A stretch of 64,000 nt of DNA from Gammaproteobacteria bacterium (GTDB lineage Bacteria > Pseudomonadota > Gammaproteobacteria > GCA-001735895). This document shows positions 1 through 8,893 of the stretch, one piece after another; within the stretch, counting starts at the first letter, position 1; each line of letters starts with the position of its first letter. The notes beneath the pieces were generated by a model that saw only the letters and a program-made list of their open reading frames with translations, was not told the DNA's origin and did not search any database. The DNA is taken from assembly GCA_029862005.1 (NCBI GenBank), contig JAOTYD010000012.1, positions 32,015-96,014 of the forward strand, read 5' to 3'. Both the position numbers and the translations under genes were made by a program.

Positions 1-1598
1 AACCACCAGCGATGTGATCCGCGACCACCATCGAGCTCCCATGCAGATGCGAGGTTGGGTCCGTGTTGTACCTTTTTGTTTCGCGCATAGACAAAGTTGG
101 CGAAAAATGGGATCACGGTGCCACCGTCATCGCTCGCGATCTGGCACATTTCGCGATACTGCGCGGCGCGTTTGGTGTCATCAAGCTCTGCCTTAGCCTG
201 CAGTAACAACTCGTTAAACCGTTTATTCTGCCAGTGCGCCTCGTTCCATGGGGCGTCGTCCTTGTAGGCCAGGGTAAACATCTGGTCGGGAGTCGGGCGA
301 GCACCCCATTTGACGAATACCCAGGGTTTTTTCAGCCAGACATCCGACCAGTAGCCGTCGTTCGCCTCGCGTACGACATTGATATTGATGCCGGCCTTTT
401 TGGCATGTTCGCTGTAAAGCACACACATGTCCACGGCGCCCGGTAAGATACTGTCCGCGGCAGACAAGTCCACATTGAGCGAGCTATGTCCTGCCTTTTT
501 AAGGTGAAACTTCGCCTTGTCGAGATCATAAGGCCGTTGCGGGATATCAGTCGGCGCGTACGGCATGGCGGGAGACACATGGTAGTCATTGCCTATCGTT
601 GCCGTGCCAAACATGATTTTCTCGACGATGTCCTTGCGATCGATCGCATATTTAAGTGCCAGCCTGACATCGACATTGTCAAAGGGCGCGACGTCGCAAA
701 ACATCGGCAGTGTAATGGCCGAGCCGCTGGGCACGTTTTCGACGATGAGATTCTTGTTACGCGCCATCAAGGCCATGGTTTTCAGATCGACCGAGGTGAT
801 CGCATCGACATCACCGGTAATCAATGCGGTCTGGCGTGCGTTTGGATCGTTGAGTCCGATAAATTCGATTTCATCGAAGTACGCGCCTTCACGATGCCAG
901 CCGTCATGCCGTACCAGCTTGGTGCCGATGCCCGGTTTATGCTCGGTAATTTTATAAGGACCAGCACCTATTTCACCTTGCCATGCCAGTGTGCCATCGG
1001 CATTGGCGGGACAAATAGCGAGGTGGTAGTCAGTCATTACAAAGGGTAGATCAGCAAATCCCTGGTTAAGCTCGATGACGATGGTATGGTCGCCTTTCGC
1101 CTTGATATCGGTGACCGACGATAACAGGGCCGCTGCTGCCGAAGTTGAATTTTCACCGCGGTGGTGATTCAGCGATGCAATGGCGTCTTTGGAGGTAAAC
1201 TTCTTGCCATTGTGAAAAGTGGCATTCTTGTTCAGCTCGAAAGTCCAGACCTTTGCATCGGGTGTCGCACTCCAGGAATCCGCCATATCCGGACCAAGTC
1301 CGTTTTCGGGCGTAATTTCGGTCAGGTAACTGCGGTGGGTATGCGCGAGTTGTATCATGCCGACGCTTAAATAGGTACCTGGATCGAAGGTGTCGGACGT
1401 ATTCACATCATGTGCGCCAATTCGGAACTTGCCGCCTCTTTTCGGGGTAGCCGCTGCAACCTCGCTGGTCCAGAGTCCGGATGCCAGGGGTATCGTCATA
1501 CCCGCCGCCACGGCGAAACGCATGAAGTCACGACGACCCAGCTTGCCGCTTTTTGCGTCCGCGGTCAGCAACTCTTTGAAATCTTTTTTAGTGCTCAT
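1..1598 (-). CDS. ABC transporter peptide-type substrate-binding protein (SBP_bac_5), Tat signal; 3' end outside window
   Basis: The frame opens at an ATG preceded by GAGGAGAG and stays open to the window edge, giving about 532 residues. The N-terminus carries a twin-arginine signal (LGRRDFMRFA, then a hydrophobic stretch), so export should be by Tat. The mature part begins with the family's typical GGKFRIG-type strand and contains the SBP_bac_5 pattern of a substrate description, a LALKYAIDRKDIV-like segment and a closing WELDGG segment, so only a few C-terminal residues are probably missing. Known family role: periplasmic capture of oligopeptides or other small solutes for a binding-protein-dependent ABC permease. 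The permease genes are not in the window and would be expected beyond its left edge. The ligand cannot be told from sequence; the neighbouring ectoine-hydrolase-like gene is a possible hint. Confidence 0.88.
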   Translation of the reverse strand, partial: MSTKKDFKELLTADAKSGKLGRRDFMRFAVAAGMTIPLASGLWTSEVAAATPKRGGKFRIGAHDVNTSDTFDPGTYLSVGMIQLAHTHRSYLTEITPENGLGPDMADSWSATPDAKVWTFELNKNATFHNGKKFTSKDAIASLNHHRGENSTSAAAALLSSVTDIKAKGDHTIVIELNQGFADLPFVMTDYHLAICPANADGTLAWQGEIGAGPYKITEHKPGIGTKLVRHDGWHREGAYFDEIEFIGLNDPNARQTALITGDVDAITSVDLKTMALMARNKNLIVENVPSGSAITLPMFCDVAPFDNVDVRLALKYAIDRKDIVEKIMFGTATIGNDYHVSPAMPYAPTDIPQRPYDLDKAKFHLKKAGHSSLNVDLSAADSILPGAVDMCVLYSEHAKKAGININVVREANDGYWSDVWLKKPWVFVKWGARPTPDQMFTLAYKDDAPWNEAHWQNKRFNELLLQAKAELDDTKRAAQYREMCQIASDDGGTVIPFFANFVYARNKKVQHGPNLASAWELDGGRGSHRWW

Positions 1599-1640
1599 TG
1601 AACATCTCTCCTCGGTTTTACTTTAACTAGTTTTTATAAA

Positions 1641-1669
1641 ATTATAATTATGCAAACAAAATATGTTTA
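1641..1669 (-). promoter_or_regulatory. Predicted sigma70-like promoter of the binding-protein gene
   Basis: On the minus strand TAAACA (1669-1664) lies 17 bp from a perfect TATAAT (1646-1641), in a strikingly AT-rich stretch between two GC-richer genes. The start codon at 1598 would be about 36 bases from the predicted transcription start. The -35 matches the consensus in four of six positions. Seen by eye only. Confidence 0.4.
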
Positions 1670-1796
1670 CATTTATTAAGGTTATTACAGAAGGGATATT
1701 ACCTGATTGTTACCAAAGTTTCGAGTCCTTAGGTTTGATCCCTGCTGAACCCCGGCTTTTCGCTTAAGATCCGTGGATTTAGGGTGGCAGGAGAGG

Positions 1797-2951
1797 TTAG
1801 CGAATAATCAGGGTTTCGGGGGTACGGTGTGTCAGATTTTCCGCGCCTTTCTCGGTCAGCAGTACGGTGTTGGAAATGAAATAATCGACGACATCGGTGT
1901 TGGTGAACCACGAATGCGCATGAAAGGTCATGCCGGTTTTAAGTTCTCTGGTACTGCCGGGTTGCAGGCTGGTCACCATGCTGCCACCGGTCCAACTCGG
2001 TGGAAAACCGATGCTGACCATGTAACCGCAATGATGTCGATGGTAGTCCTTGAGGCCAGCGCTGTCGGCGACATCTTTCCAGGCCTGGTAGACCTGTCCG
2101 GCAGTAGCTCCGGGTTTGAGCGCATCACAGATGGCCTGCATTCCCCGTATGGCAAGCTCTGCCGATCGCTCAGCACCTGGCGGTGCCGATCCCACGTAAA
2201 CCAGGCGTCCCATCGGCGCCTGGTACTTACGGTAGGCCCCGCCGACCTCGAGGAATACGGCGTCGCCATTGTGAAAAACATCACCGCGCCAGGTCGTGTG
2301 TTCTTCGCCAAGACGGGTAGTCGGCCGAATAAACGGACCAAAACCAGGATATTCACTACCTGCCAGGATCATGGCTCGATTACATTCGGCGGCGACTTCA
2401 TAGTCACTGGCGCCATCCCGAATCGCGTCGATTGCGGCCAGGGTTCCGGCATCCGCCGCCGCGGCTGATTTGCGGGTGTATTCCTGCTCCAGCGGCGATT
2501 TGACCAGGCGCAGGTTGTCGACAATTCCGGATCCATCTGACCACTCTGCTCCGGGGACAGCTGCGAGAATCAATTCGTATATGCGCGGCGTCATGAAAAG
2601 ACTGCGTTTTTCGATGCCAAGCTTTTCCCTGGATAATCCCCGATCGGTCAGTATTTTCAGCACGTAGTCCGACAATTCTTCAGTATCGCCATGACCGTAA
2701 AAGTCGGCATTGTCGACCTGGTTTTCGATCGTGATGCGCTCCATCGCCCGGCAGGCCAGCGCCATGCGACCTTCAGCAGGCACGACCAGTACATGGCAGG
2801 CGAAGAAGCCCCAGTGATCGAGGCCCGTCAGGTAGTAGATATTTTCAGGTACCGAAACCACGAGTGCATCGAGGCCGCGCTCTTGCATGATGCGCCTGAC
2901 TTCGGCCAGTCTCTGATTAAGTTCGGTTTCGGGGAATACATTGTGATCCAT
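1797..2951 (-). CDS. M24-family creatinase-fold hydrolase, ectoine hydrolase (DoeA/EutD)-like
   Basis: 384 residues, the usual length of ectoine hydrolases and creatinase-type M24 proteins: N-terminal creatinase domain (about 1-150) and C-terminal pita-bread domain (about 160-384). The five metal ligands of true M24 aminopeptidases (Asp, Asp, His, Glu, Glu) are largely absent; the first Asp-type position lies in FLEVGG (Glu235) and the last ligand motif reads ISNT instead of a Glu-containing one. This pattern, with GYMVSIGFPPSW and GMTFHAH segments, resembles DoeA/EutD, which opens the ectoine ring without a metal and is reported to use a Glu nucleophile. Family placement is fairly firm; ectoine as substrate is inference. 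The partner deacetylase (DoeB/EutE) is not in the window. Transcribed in the same direction as, and upstream of, the binding-protein gene, but separated by 198 bp with its own promoter. Confidence 0.7.
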   Translation of the reverse strand: MDHNVFPETELNQRLAEVRRIMQERGLDALVVSVPENIYYLTGLDHWGFFACHVLVVPAEGRMALACRAMERITIENQVDNADFYGHGDTEELSDYVLKILTDRGLSREKLGIEKRSLFMTPRIYELILAAVPGAEWSDGSGIVDNLRLVKSPLEQEYTRKSAAAADAGTLAAIDAIRDGASDYEVAAECNRAMILAGSEYPGFGPFIRPTTRLGEEHTTWRGDVFHNGDAVFLEVGGAYRKYQAPMGRLVYVGSAPPGAERSAELAIRGMQAICDALKPGATAGQVYQAWKDVADSAGLKDYHRHHCGYMVSIGFPPSWTGGSMVTSLQPGSTRELKTGMTFHAHSWFTNTDVVDYFISNTVLLTEKGAENLTHRTPETLIIR

Positions 2952-3069
2952 ACGCTTTGTGCTTTATTGGAACCTTTGTCGACAGCATATCGAGAGCGAG
3001 TCATTTGCCCAAGCGAAATTCACGTTGCCGATGAAATTCCTGGCGAATGGTCAACGATAGGGATTAGCT

Positions 3070-3981
3070 TTATTCCGCGGCGACGAGCTGACTGGTCAAA
3101 TTATAGCGATTTAGGAAACCGATGGCTTTGTCTTCTGCATCACCACCGAACAGGAACATGGACATATGACCGCGCCAGCGATGCAGATAGAGTTCGGCGT
3201 CGACATCGGACGCACGCAGGGCCTCGTAATAGTCGCTCGCCTGGTCTTCGCTCACCAGATTATCGAGCTTGCCATGGTAGAGAAAAACAGGCGGATCGTC
3301 GCTGGAAATGTGGAAGGCCGGTGATGCTTCGGCGTAACGTTCGGGCATTTCATCGCGGTCGCCACCCATGAAGCGAATCACTATCGGGCTGCCGGTGTAT
3401 TTGCGCAGATCCGCAGGGATACCACCCGCCACTACGGACCGGATAGCCGGCAAAGGTTTGGCGTCCGCTGCCAGCGGATCACCGTGATCAATAGCGCCGA
3501 TCAGGGCAGCAAGATGGGCGCCGGACGAGTAACCCCAGGTATTGACGCGCTCGAGGTCGAGACGGTATCGATTCGCATTTCCAGCGATCCACGACAAGGC
3601 CTGTTGCAGGTCGTGAACTTGTGCCGGATAGGTATATTGCGGGGCAAAACGGTAGTTCACATTGATCACCGCATAACCCTGGCGCACCAGTTTACAACTG
3701 ATACCGGCCATATCATCACGGCTGCGGTTTGCCCAACCGCCCCCATGGATCATCAGCACAACCGGTCGCAGCCCTCGTTTTTGTGGCAGGTACAGGTCGG
3801 CGTGGAGCGGCTTTGGCCAGACAGCGTTGGTATAGACGATATTTTCGATCTTGCGATCGAGGGTAAAGGTAACGTCAGCCGATGATTCGCCGGGCTGACC
3901 GTTAATGTAGGTGTAACAACCGGATAAAGCAGCGACAGCGAGTAGAATGACGGCGGGTATGAACGGTGGATTATTTAACAT
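3070..3981 (-). CDS. Alpha/beta hydrolase lipoprotein, BD-FAE/esterase-lipase family
   Basis: 303 residues with a lipoprotein signal peptide ending in LSGC (Cys22), so probably membrane-anchored on the periplasmic side. An HGGGW oxyanion-hole motif (about 79-83) and the nucleophile elbow GYSSG (Ser152) identify the hormone-sensitive-lipase/BD-FAE type of alpha/beta hydrolase; a late Asp in KLDNLV and His in RGHMSMF complete a plausible triad. Likely an esterase or carboxylesterase acting on external substrates. AGGAC precedes the start. It stands alone: 118 bp from the M24 gene and 119 bp from the transporter gene. Substrate unknown. Confidence 0.82.
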   Translation of the reverse strand: MLNNPPFIPAVILLAVAALSGCYTYINGQPGESSADVTFTLDRKIENIVYTNAVWPKPLHADLYLPQKRGLRPVVLMIHGGGWANRSRDDMAGISCKLVRQGYAVINVNYRFAPQYTYPAQVHDLQQALSWIAGNANRYRLDLERVNTWGYSSGAHLAALIGAIDHGDPLAADAKPLPAIRSVVAGGIPADLRKYTGSPIVIRFMGGDRDEMPERYAEASPAFHISSDDPPVFLYHGKLDNLVSEDQASDYYEALRASDVDAELYLHRWRGHMSMFLFGGDAEDKAIGFLNRYNLTSQLVAAE

Positions 3982-4100
3982 GTCCTGGGGCTCAAGGTCG
4001 GGTATTGGATCATTTCATACCAATGGCTACGCACCCGAGTGCTAACTGGATCAATCCCGGTATAGCGAAATAGTTCATATGCCTGAGAAAAATCAGGTAT

Positions 4101-5057
4101 TTATGAAAACCGTTTGCCGGTTGCCGTGACACGTTCGCGCCATGCGGTAATGACACCGGCGGACCCGATCAGGATCATGCCGATGATTGACTGGCCGGTC
4201 GGCCATTGATCGAAGATCGCGCGACTCCAGAACGCGGCGAAAATCAGGTAACTGAAATCTATCGGCGCAAGCCAGCTTGCGTCCGCGGTCTGGTAGGCCC
4301 GACTGAGGCAGATGTTGCCGGTCAGGTTGAGTACCGATGCGAATAACGCAAATCCCACAATCAGCACGGTAAGTTCGGGCCAGCCGATAGCGACAAACGG
4401 TATACTGGCGCGAATTTCCGCAGATAAAGGGAATATCGACAACAACAGAATACCGAGTATGCCGGAAAAAATAAAAGCAACACCCACCGCGAATGCTAGC
4501 GCCAGCGTGCTTTCCTGGCGGCAGGCTTTACGCAGCGTCAATATATTCGTGGCATAGAAAAAACCGGCCACGATGGGAAGGATCTGAACCGCCGAAAAGT
4601 CCGCATCCCAGGGACTGAGTATCACAGCGGCACCGATTGCACCGATCAGTAGTGCCGCCGTGCGCCAGGGACCCACGGTTTCACCCAGGATCGGCCCCGC
4701 CAGCAGTGATACGAACAGGGGGTAGGTATAAAGCCCTGCCGCCATCTGTGGCACTGTCAGGGAGGGCGCGCCGGCGAAGAAAAAGAACATACAAACCGTT
4801 AAAAATACAGCGCGCAGATAGACCGGGCGCCAATTTCTGGGAATGATGAGGCCGAGGCTACCGCTTGCCATCGCCAGAATTAGGATGAAACTGAGATTGC
4901 CAATCGAGCGCAGGGTTTGAAACTGCCAGAACGAAGTGTCCGACGACATTAGTTTGATCAGAGAATCCTGCAGTGCGAGCGCAAACACACCCAGCAATAG
5001 CAGGGCGAGTGCGACCACTGGCCGGTCGCCTTGAGGCTGTTCAAACAGGCTTTTCAT
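4101..5057 (-). CDS. DMT-superfamily transporter (EamA domains)
   Basis: 318 residues from the ATG giving MKSLFEQP; an in-frame TTG at 5096 would add 13 polar residues and lacks a ribosome site. About ten hydrophobic segments in two EamA halves, with the typical AGLYTYPLFVSLLAGPILGE segment and a W-x-P loop. EamA proteins are inner-membrane exporters or facilitators of amino acids, nucleosides and related metabolites; the substrate cannot be inferred. Same direction as the antiporter gene but 170 bp away, so probably a separate unit. Confidence 0.82.
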   Translation of the reverse strand: MKSLFEQPQGDRPVVALALLLLGVFALALQDSLIKLMSSDTSFWQFQTLRSIGNLSFILILAMASGSLGLIIPRNWRPVYLRAVFLTVCMFFFFAGAPSLTVPQMAAGLYTYPLFVSLLAGPILGETVGPWRTAALLIGAIGAAVILSPWDADFSAVQILPIVAGFFYATNILTLRKACRQESTLALAFAVGVAFIFSGILGILLLSIFPLSAEIRASIPFVAIGWPELTVLIVGFALFASVLNLTGNICLSRAYQTADASWLAPIDFSYLIFAAFWSRAIFDQWPTGQSIIGMILIGSAGVITAWRERVTATGKRFS

Positions 5058-5160
5058 TTCAGAATGGGTTGATTTTTTATTTCTGCCGTATTGCAAGAAT
5101 GGGGAGTGTAAAACAAAAATCTGGCGCGGAGCCAGTTCGGTGCGAACACCGCCGCGCGAT

Positions 5161-5174
5161 GCATCCGCGGATGC
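5161..5174. repeat. 14-bp perfect palindrome in an intergenic region
   Basis: GCATCCGCGGATGC is fully self-complementary and lies between the antiporter stop (5227) and the DMT transporter start. It is not followed by a T-run in either direction, so it is not a standard terminator. Could be an operator or chance. Confidence 0.35.
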
Positions 5175-5226
5175 CTGTGACGGGCTATAGCCGGGGTATG
5201 ACTTGGCCAGCTTTGGTCAAAGACTG

Positions 5227-6447
5227 CTAGCCGGCTGGAGTGTCTTCGATCAGGTGGCCGTAGTAGCGGTAGAACAGGCGCAGCCAAAAGGGAGTGAACA
5301 ACGTGGTGTAAGCGATGACAATGACCACGGTGGTGTAGATTTCTGTGTTGAACAGGCCCGTGTGGCGGCCAATTTCGGCAAATACGAGACCGACCTCACC
5401 ACGCGGAACCATCGACATGCCGATGATGACGCGGCGTGGCAACTTTTCGCGAATCAGCAGCCCGGCGCAGATCTTGCTCAGGATCGCCACGCAGGCAAGC
5501 GAAATCGAAAATATCCAGAAAAACAGGGAAGTCCAGTCCAGCGTGCTTAAATCCAGCGAAAGCCCGACAGCGGCGAAGAATATCGGTGTGAATAGCTGTA
5601 TCACCGGTTGCATCTGCTTGTTAACGCGTTGTGAAAATTTGGGATCGGCCTTGAGGGCAACGCCAAACGGCAGAAAAAACCGTCGCGACAGTGCAAGTCC
5701 GGTAGCAAATCCGCCCAGTAGTTCAGGAATACCGATCGCGTGCGATAACCAGGCCAGGAAAAGCACGAGGGATACGACCGTCGTCGGCACCATACCCGGA
5801 GTCTCGCTAACCTTTTCCCAGCGCCGAATGATGTAACTGATCGATTTTGCCATTGCAGGTGCGATCAGAAAGAAGACAACCATGAATAGCAGGACTTTAA
5901 ATGTGCTCACCATATCGACCGATCCGCTGGTGATAAAATTGAACAGGATCGCCAGCAGCAATACACCCATGATATCGTCAAGCACCGCGGCGCCGAGAAT
6001 GATGCGCCCCTCCTTGCTCTGTCCGCGGCCCAGGTCCGACAGGGTTCGCATCGTGATGCCGATACTGGTTGCGGTCATGGTACCCGCGATCAGTAACGAC
6101 ACCATTTGGTCCAGCTCAAACCAGTAATGGCTGAGGGCAAAACAGGTAATGAAAGGCAACACGAACCCGGTGATCGCAACGACAACGGACTTGGCACCGG
6201 AGCTGACGAGTTTACCGATATCGGTTTCGAGTCCGATCTGGAACAGCAGCAGGATGATTCCGATTTCCGCCAGCACCCAGATCAGGCCCTCGGCTTCGAT
6301 CAAACCGAGCATCGATGGCCCAAGAATAATTCCGGCCACGATCTCCCCGATTACGGAAGGAACTCCAAAGCGTGCAGCGACCTCGCCCATGACACGCGCA
6401 GCGATCAGGATCGTTGCTACATGTAATATGGCCGTCGAAGTATCCAT
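5227..6447 (-). CDS. Cation:proton antiporter, CPA2 (Kef/NapA-like) family
   Basis: 406 residues, about 12 hydrophobic segments, corresponding to the Na+/H+ exchanger core domain alone; there is no C-terminal TrkA-N (RCK) regulatory domain as in full-length KefB/C. An LGAAVLDDIMGV segment carries the Asp-Asp typical of the electrogenic ion-binding site, and a GATGLALS-type and PRGEVGLVFAEIG segment fit the family. Expected role: exchange of Na+ or K+ for H+ across the inner membrane. It starts three bases after the stop of the phosphoesterase gene without a clear ribosome site, suggesting translational coupling in a three-gene operon (lipoprotein, phosphoesterase, antiporter). Confidence 0.85.
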   Translation of the reverse strand: MDTSTAILHVATILIAARVMGEVAARFGVPSVIGEIVAGIILGPSMLGLIEAEGLIWVLAEIGIILLLFQIGLETDIGKLVSSGAKSVVVAITGFVLPFITCFALSHYWFELDQMVSLLIAGTMTATSIGITMRTLSDLGRGQSKEGRIILGAAVLDDIMGVLLLAILFNFITSGSVDMVSTFKVLLFMVVFFLIAPAMAKSISYIIRRWEKVSETPGMVPTTVVSLVLFLAWLSHAIGIPELLGGFATGLALSRRFFLPFGVALKADPKFSQRVNKQMQPVIQLFTPIFFAAVGLSLDLSTLDWTSLFFWIFSISLACVAILSKICAGLLIREKLPRRVIIGMSMVPRGEVGLVFAEIGRHTGLFNTEIYTTVVIVIAYTTLFTPFWLRLFYRYYGHLIEDTPAG

Positions 6448-6450
6448 TTT

Positions 6451-7071
6451 TTATTTAAACAACATTCCGAAGTTCCAGCATTTGACGATGGCCTCGTTTC
6501 CCAGTGCGAAAGTTTCCACGCTCATATCGGGTAACGATAGAATCATGCAGCTATGGTTGAAAACCGAGCTCCCCGGATTAACGACCAGCACCTTGCCGAT
6601 CTGCTCGGCATAGACCTGGTGGGTATGGCCGACGATCAGCACATCATAGTCAAATCCGGACAGGGCCAGCGCCCACTCGTTTATTCTCTCCTCGATAATC
6701 TCGCCATGCTGATCGAGCAGTTTTATTCCGCCATGCTGTTCGCAGGGGGGATTGGCGTGGACTGCGTACAGGTGCTTCTGCTCAATTTCCAGGGCCAGGA
6801 AAAGCGGCAGATTCTGCAGGTAGTCTCGAATCGAATGATCATCCTCCAGGATTGGCTTTTCGAGGTATTCCTGATCGTGGTTGCCGGCGACGGCCTTGCA
6901 GTTGGACGCAATCAGTAACTCGATAGTCGGCAACAGGGTATCGTAATAACCGGCAATATCCCCGGTGCAGATAATTTCATCGACCTGTTCTCTGCGGAAA
7001 ATTTCCAGCGCCTGCCGAAGCGGCTCCGGGCTGGAATGAACGTCACTTACGAGCCCTATTCTGGTAGTCAT
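6451..7071 (-). CDS. Calcineurin-like metallophosphoesterase (YfcE/MJ0936-type)
   Basis: 206 residues. All five phosphoesterase motifs are present: SDVHS near the start, CTGDIAGY, AGNHDQ, a VHANP segment and GHTHQVY, followed by NPGS. This is the compact single-domain type (YfcE, MJ0936), which hydrolyses phosphodiesters in vitro with two metal ions; the physiological substrate is unknown for most members. It sits between a lipoprotein gene (42 bp gap) and the antiporter gene (3 bp gap), so co-transcription is likely. Confidence 0.85.
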   Translation of the reverse strand: MTTRIGLVSDVHSSPEPLRQALEIFRREQVDEIICTGDIAGYYDTLLPTIELLIASNCKAVAGNHDQEYLEKPILEDDHSIRDYLQNLPLFLALEIEQKHLYAVHANPPCEQHGGIKLLDQHGEIIEERINEWALALSGFDYDVLIVGHTHQVYAEQIGKVLVVNPGSSVFNHSCMILSLPDMSVETFALGNEAIVKCWNFGMLFK

Positions 7072-7113
7072 TCGATTAATATCAGGGTGGCCACCTTTAG
7101 CCGTCAGGATTTG

Positions 7114-7713
7114 TTACTGCACAGAACGCTGATTTGCCCTGAGTTCCCGTTTCAGTGCATGGATCTCGGCCTGGGGTTTCCAGGCGTAACCGATATCTGC
7201 CAGCGTTGGTGCCCAGTACAACTGACCGGAATGACGCCAGGAATCGAGCACCAGCCCCCGGTATATCGATTCTCCCCGGGCGCTGACAATAACAGTGCTA
7301 TGCTCCAGCCGAAAGGCGGTTTCGTAGTTTGCGATAGCCCAATGCAGGTCGAGGCTGTAGAAACGCTCCTGTTTCAGGCGGGTGAGTAAATCGGTTGTCC
7401 AGTCGATGCAAAGTCCGCGTTGTTTTATTCCCAGGTTCACGAGAAAATTATGCATTACTGGCGATGTCGAGATTTCATATTGCCGTGCCAACTCGTGGCT
7501 GTACTCGATCGATATCAGCGCTGCACGCTGTGCCTCGCTCGGATCGATCGAATCACCCAGGTTCAATATCGCGTTACTTAAATCCTGGATGCGTTGCGTT
7601 TCAACCATCGGTGGCAGCTCGACCGGCGGTCGCGAGCTCGCACAGCCCTGAACCAGGATTAATGCAAGGGCCAGGATGCAAATCGTTAATTTTGACTGAA
7701 GGTCAACTGCCAT
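7114..7713 (-). CDS. Unrecognised lipoprotein
   Basis: 199 residues with a lipoprotein signal peptide (LALALILVQGC, Cys24) and a soluble, mostly helical, charged remainder with no family motif I recognise. The segment YSLDLHWAIANYETAF and the Trp/Tyr-rich C-terminus suggest a globular periplasmic domain. First gene of the run with the phosphoesterase and antiporter genes. Function unknown. Confidence 0.72.
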   Translation of the reverse strand: MAVDLQSKLTICILALALILVQGCASSRPPVELPPMVETQRIQDLSNAILNLGDSIDPSEAQRAALISIEYSHELARQYEISTSPVMHNFLVNLGIKQRGLCIDWTTDLLTRLKQERFYSLDLHWAIANYETAFRLEHSTVIVSARGESIYRGLVLDSWRHSGQLYWAPTLADIGYAWKPQAEIHALKRELRANQRSVQ

Positions 7714-7832
7714 AAAAATAGTTTAGTGTATCGACAGGGCAAAGGTATCCCAATAAACATTAATTTGTCGAGCGATTGCGAGAATATCTCTGGTACACTT
7801 TGGCCACATTCTTGTAGCGCACCGATACAATC

Positions 7833-8768
7833 ATGAGCAGCCTGAACGAGCGTCTGGATAAAAAAGAAATTCTGCTACTCGACGGAGGAGTCAGTACTGA
7901 AATTCGCAGGCGCGGCGTCGCACTTGATGCAAATGTCTGGAGTGGGCTGACCACGAAAACCAATCCTGATGAAGTGTGCCAGGTACACGAGGATTATATC
8001 CGGGCAGGTGCGCAGATTATTACGGCAAACACCTATTCCACGGCTCGGCATGTGCTCGAAAGTATCAATCTGGGTCACGAATCGAAACTGTTGAATTTCA
8101 AGTCGGTGCAATTGGCCCAGCAGGCACGCGAAAACGCGGCCCAGGGGGATGTCTATGTTGCGGGTTCGATGTCGAGTATGCCGCCGCTGACAAGTCATCG
8201 GGAGGTAGCGATTGACGGCCAGGTCGAATCCAGCTACCAGGAGCTTGCCGAAGTACTGGCTGAAGCCGGTGTCGATCTCATCATTGCCGAAATGATGCGT
8301 GATATCGAAAACGCGGGCATCGTCATCAAGGCCGCAGTCGCAACCGGGTTACCGGTATTTATCGGCTTTAGTGCGATGATGGCCGATAACGGTGTCGATG
8401 TGCGCAGCCTGCGCTGGAAGAACATCGACGATACCACCTCGGCGCACGATTTCGGCGACATGATCGAGGCACTGAAACCACTGGGTGGCCAGGTGGCAGG
8501 GATCATGCACACCCGGGTCGAGGATATCGTGCCTGCACTTGAGGTCCTGAAGCAGCACTGGTCGGGTCCCCTGATGGCCTATGCCGAGACCGGTAAACTG
8601 ATTTTGCCCGATTGGCGCTATGAAGCATCCAGCACACCAGAGGATTATGCGCATGAAATCGAAGGCTGGATTCAGAATTACGGCGTTCAGGTGGTAGGCG
8701 GGTGTTGCGGTACCGGTCCGGAACACATTCGAGCACTGCGACGATTACTGGATAGGCTTGCCGACTAA
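7833..8768 (+). CDS. Homocysteine S-methyltransferase family protein (BHMT/MmuM-type)
   Basis: 311 residues, a single Pfam-type homocysteine S-methyltransferase barrel. LLDGGVSTEIRRRG at the N-terminus and GGCCGTGPEHI near the C-terminus (Cys291, Cys292) are diagnostic. These enzymes transfer a methyl group from glycine betaine, S-methylmethionine or a related donor to homocysteine, yielding methionine, using a zinc held by three Cys. Here the first Cys motif (GVNC in most members) reads GIMH, so position 226 is His. The residual ligand set would be His-Cys-Cys. Single gene, with no obvious partner. Whether the methyl donor is betaine, S-methylmethionine or another compound is open. Confidence 0.83.
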   Translation: MSSLNERLDKKEILLLDGGVSTEIRRRGVALDANVWSGLTTKTNPDEVCQVHEDYIRAGAQIITANTYSTARHVLESINLGHESKLLNFKSVQLAQQARENAAQGDVYVAGSMSSMPPLTSHREVAIDGQVESSYQELAEVLAEAGVDLIIAEMMRDIENAGIVIKAAVATGLPVFIGFSAMMADNGVDVRSLRWKNIDDTTSAHDFGDMIEALKPLGGQVAGIMHTRVEDIVPALEVLKQHWSGPLMAYAETGKLILPDWRYEASSTPEDYAHEIEGWIQNYGVQVVGGCCGTGPEHIRALRRLLDRLAD

Positions 8769-8893
8769 TCCTGGCAGCATTCAATCCGTTTAGAAGCACC
8801 AAGCGGCTGTCTGCCTGATTCCTCACTGATTCCTTTCACGTCCGGCGCGGTCGTCATCGGGGTGGGTGCCAAGTAATAAAACCCTTTCGCTAG

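Noticed and set aside
486..1049. A 187-codon plus-strand frame opposite the binding-protein gene
   Set aside because: It is antisense to a clear SBP_bac_5 protein with Tat signal, and its peptide has no protein-like features.
1773..2468. A 231-codon plus-strand frame opposite the M24 gene
   Set aside because: Antisense to a well-conserved protein; composition is that of a shadow frame.
4082..4097. CCTGA/TCAGG hairpin as terminator of the DMT gene
   Set aside because: Only five base pairs, AT-rich loop, and no T-run on the needed strand.
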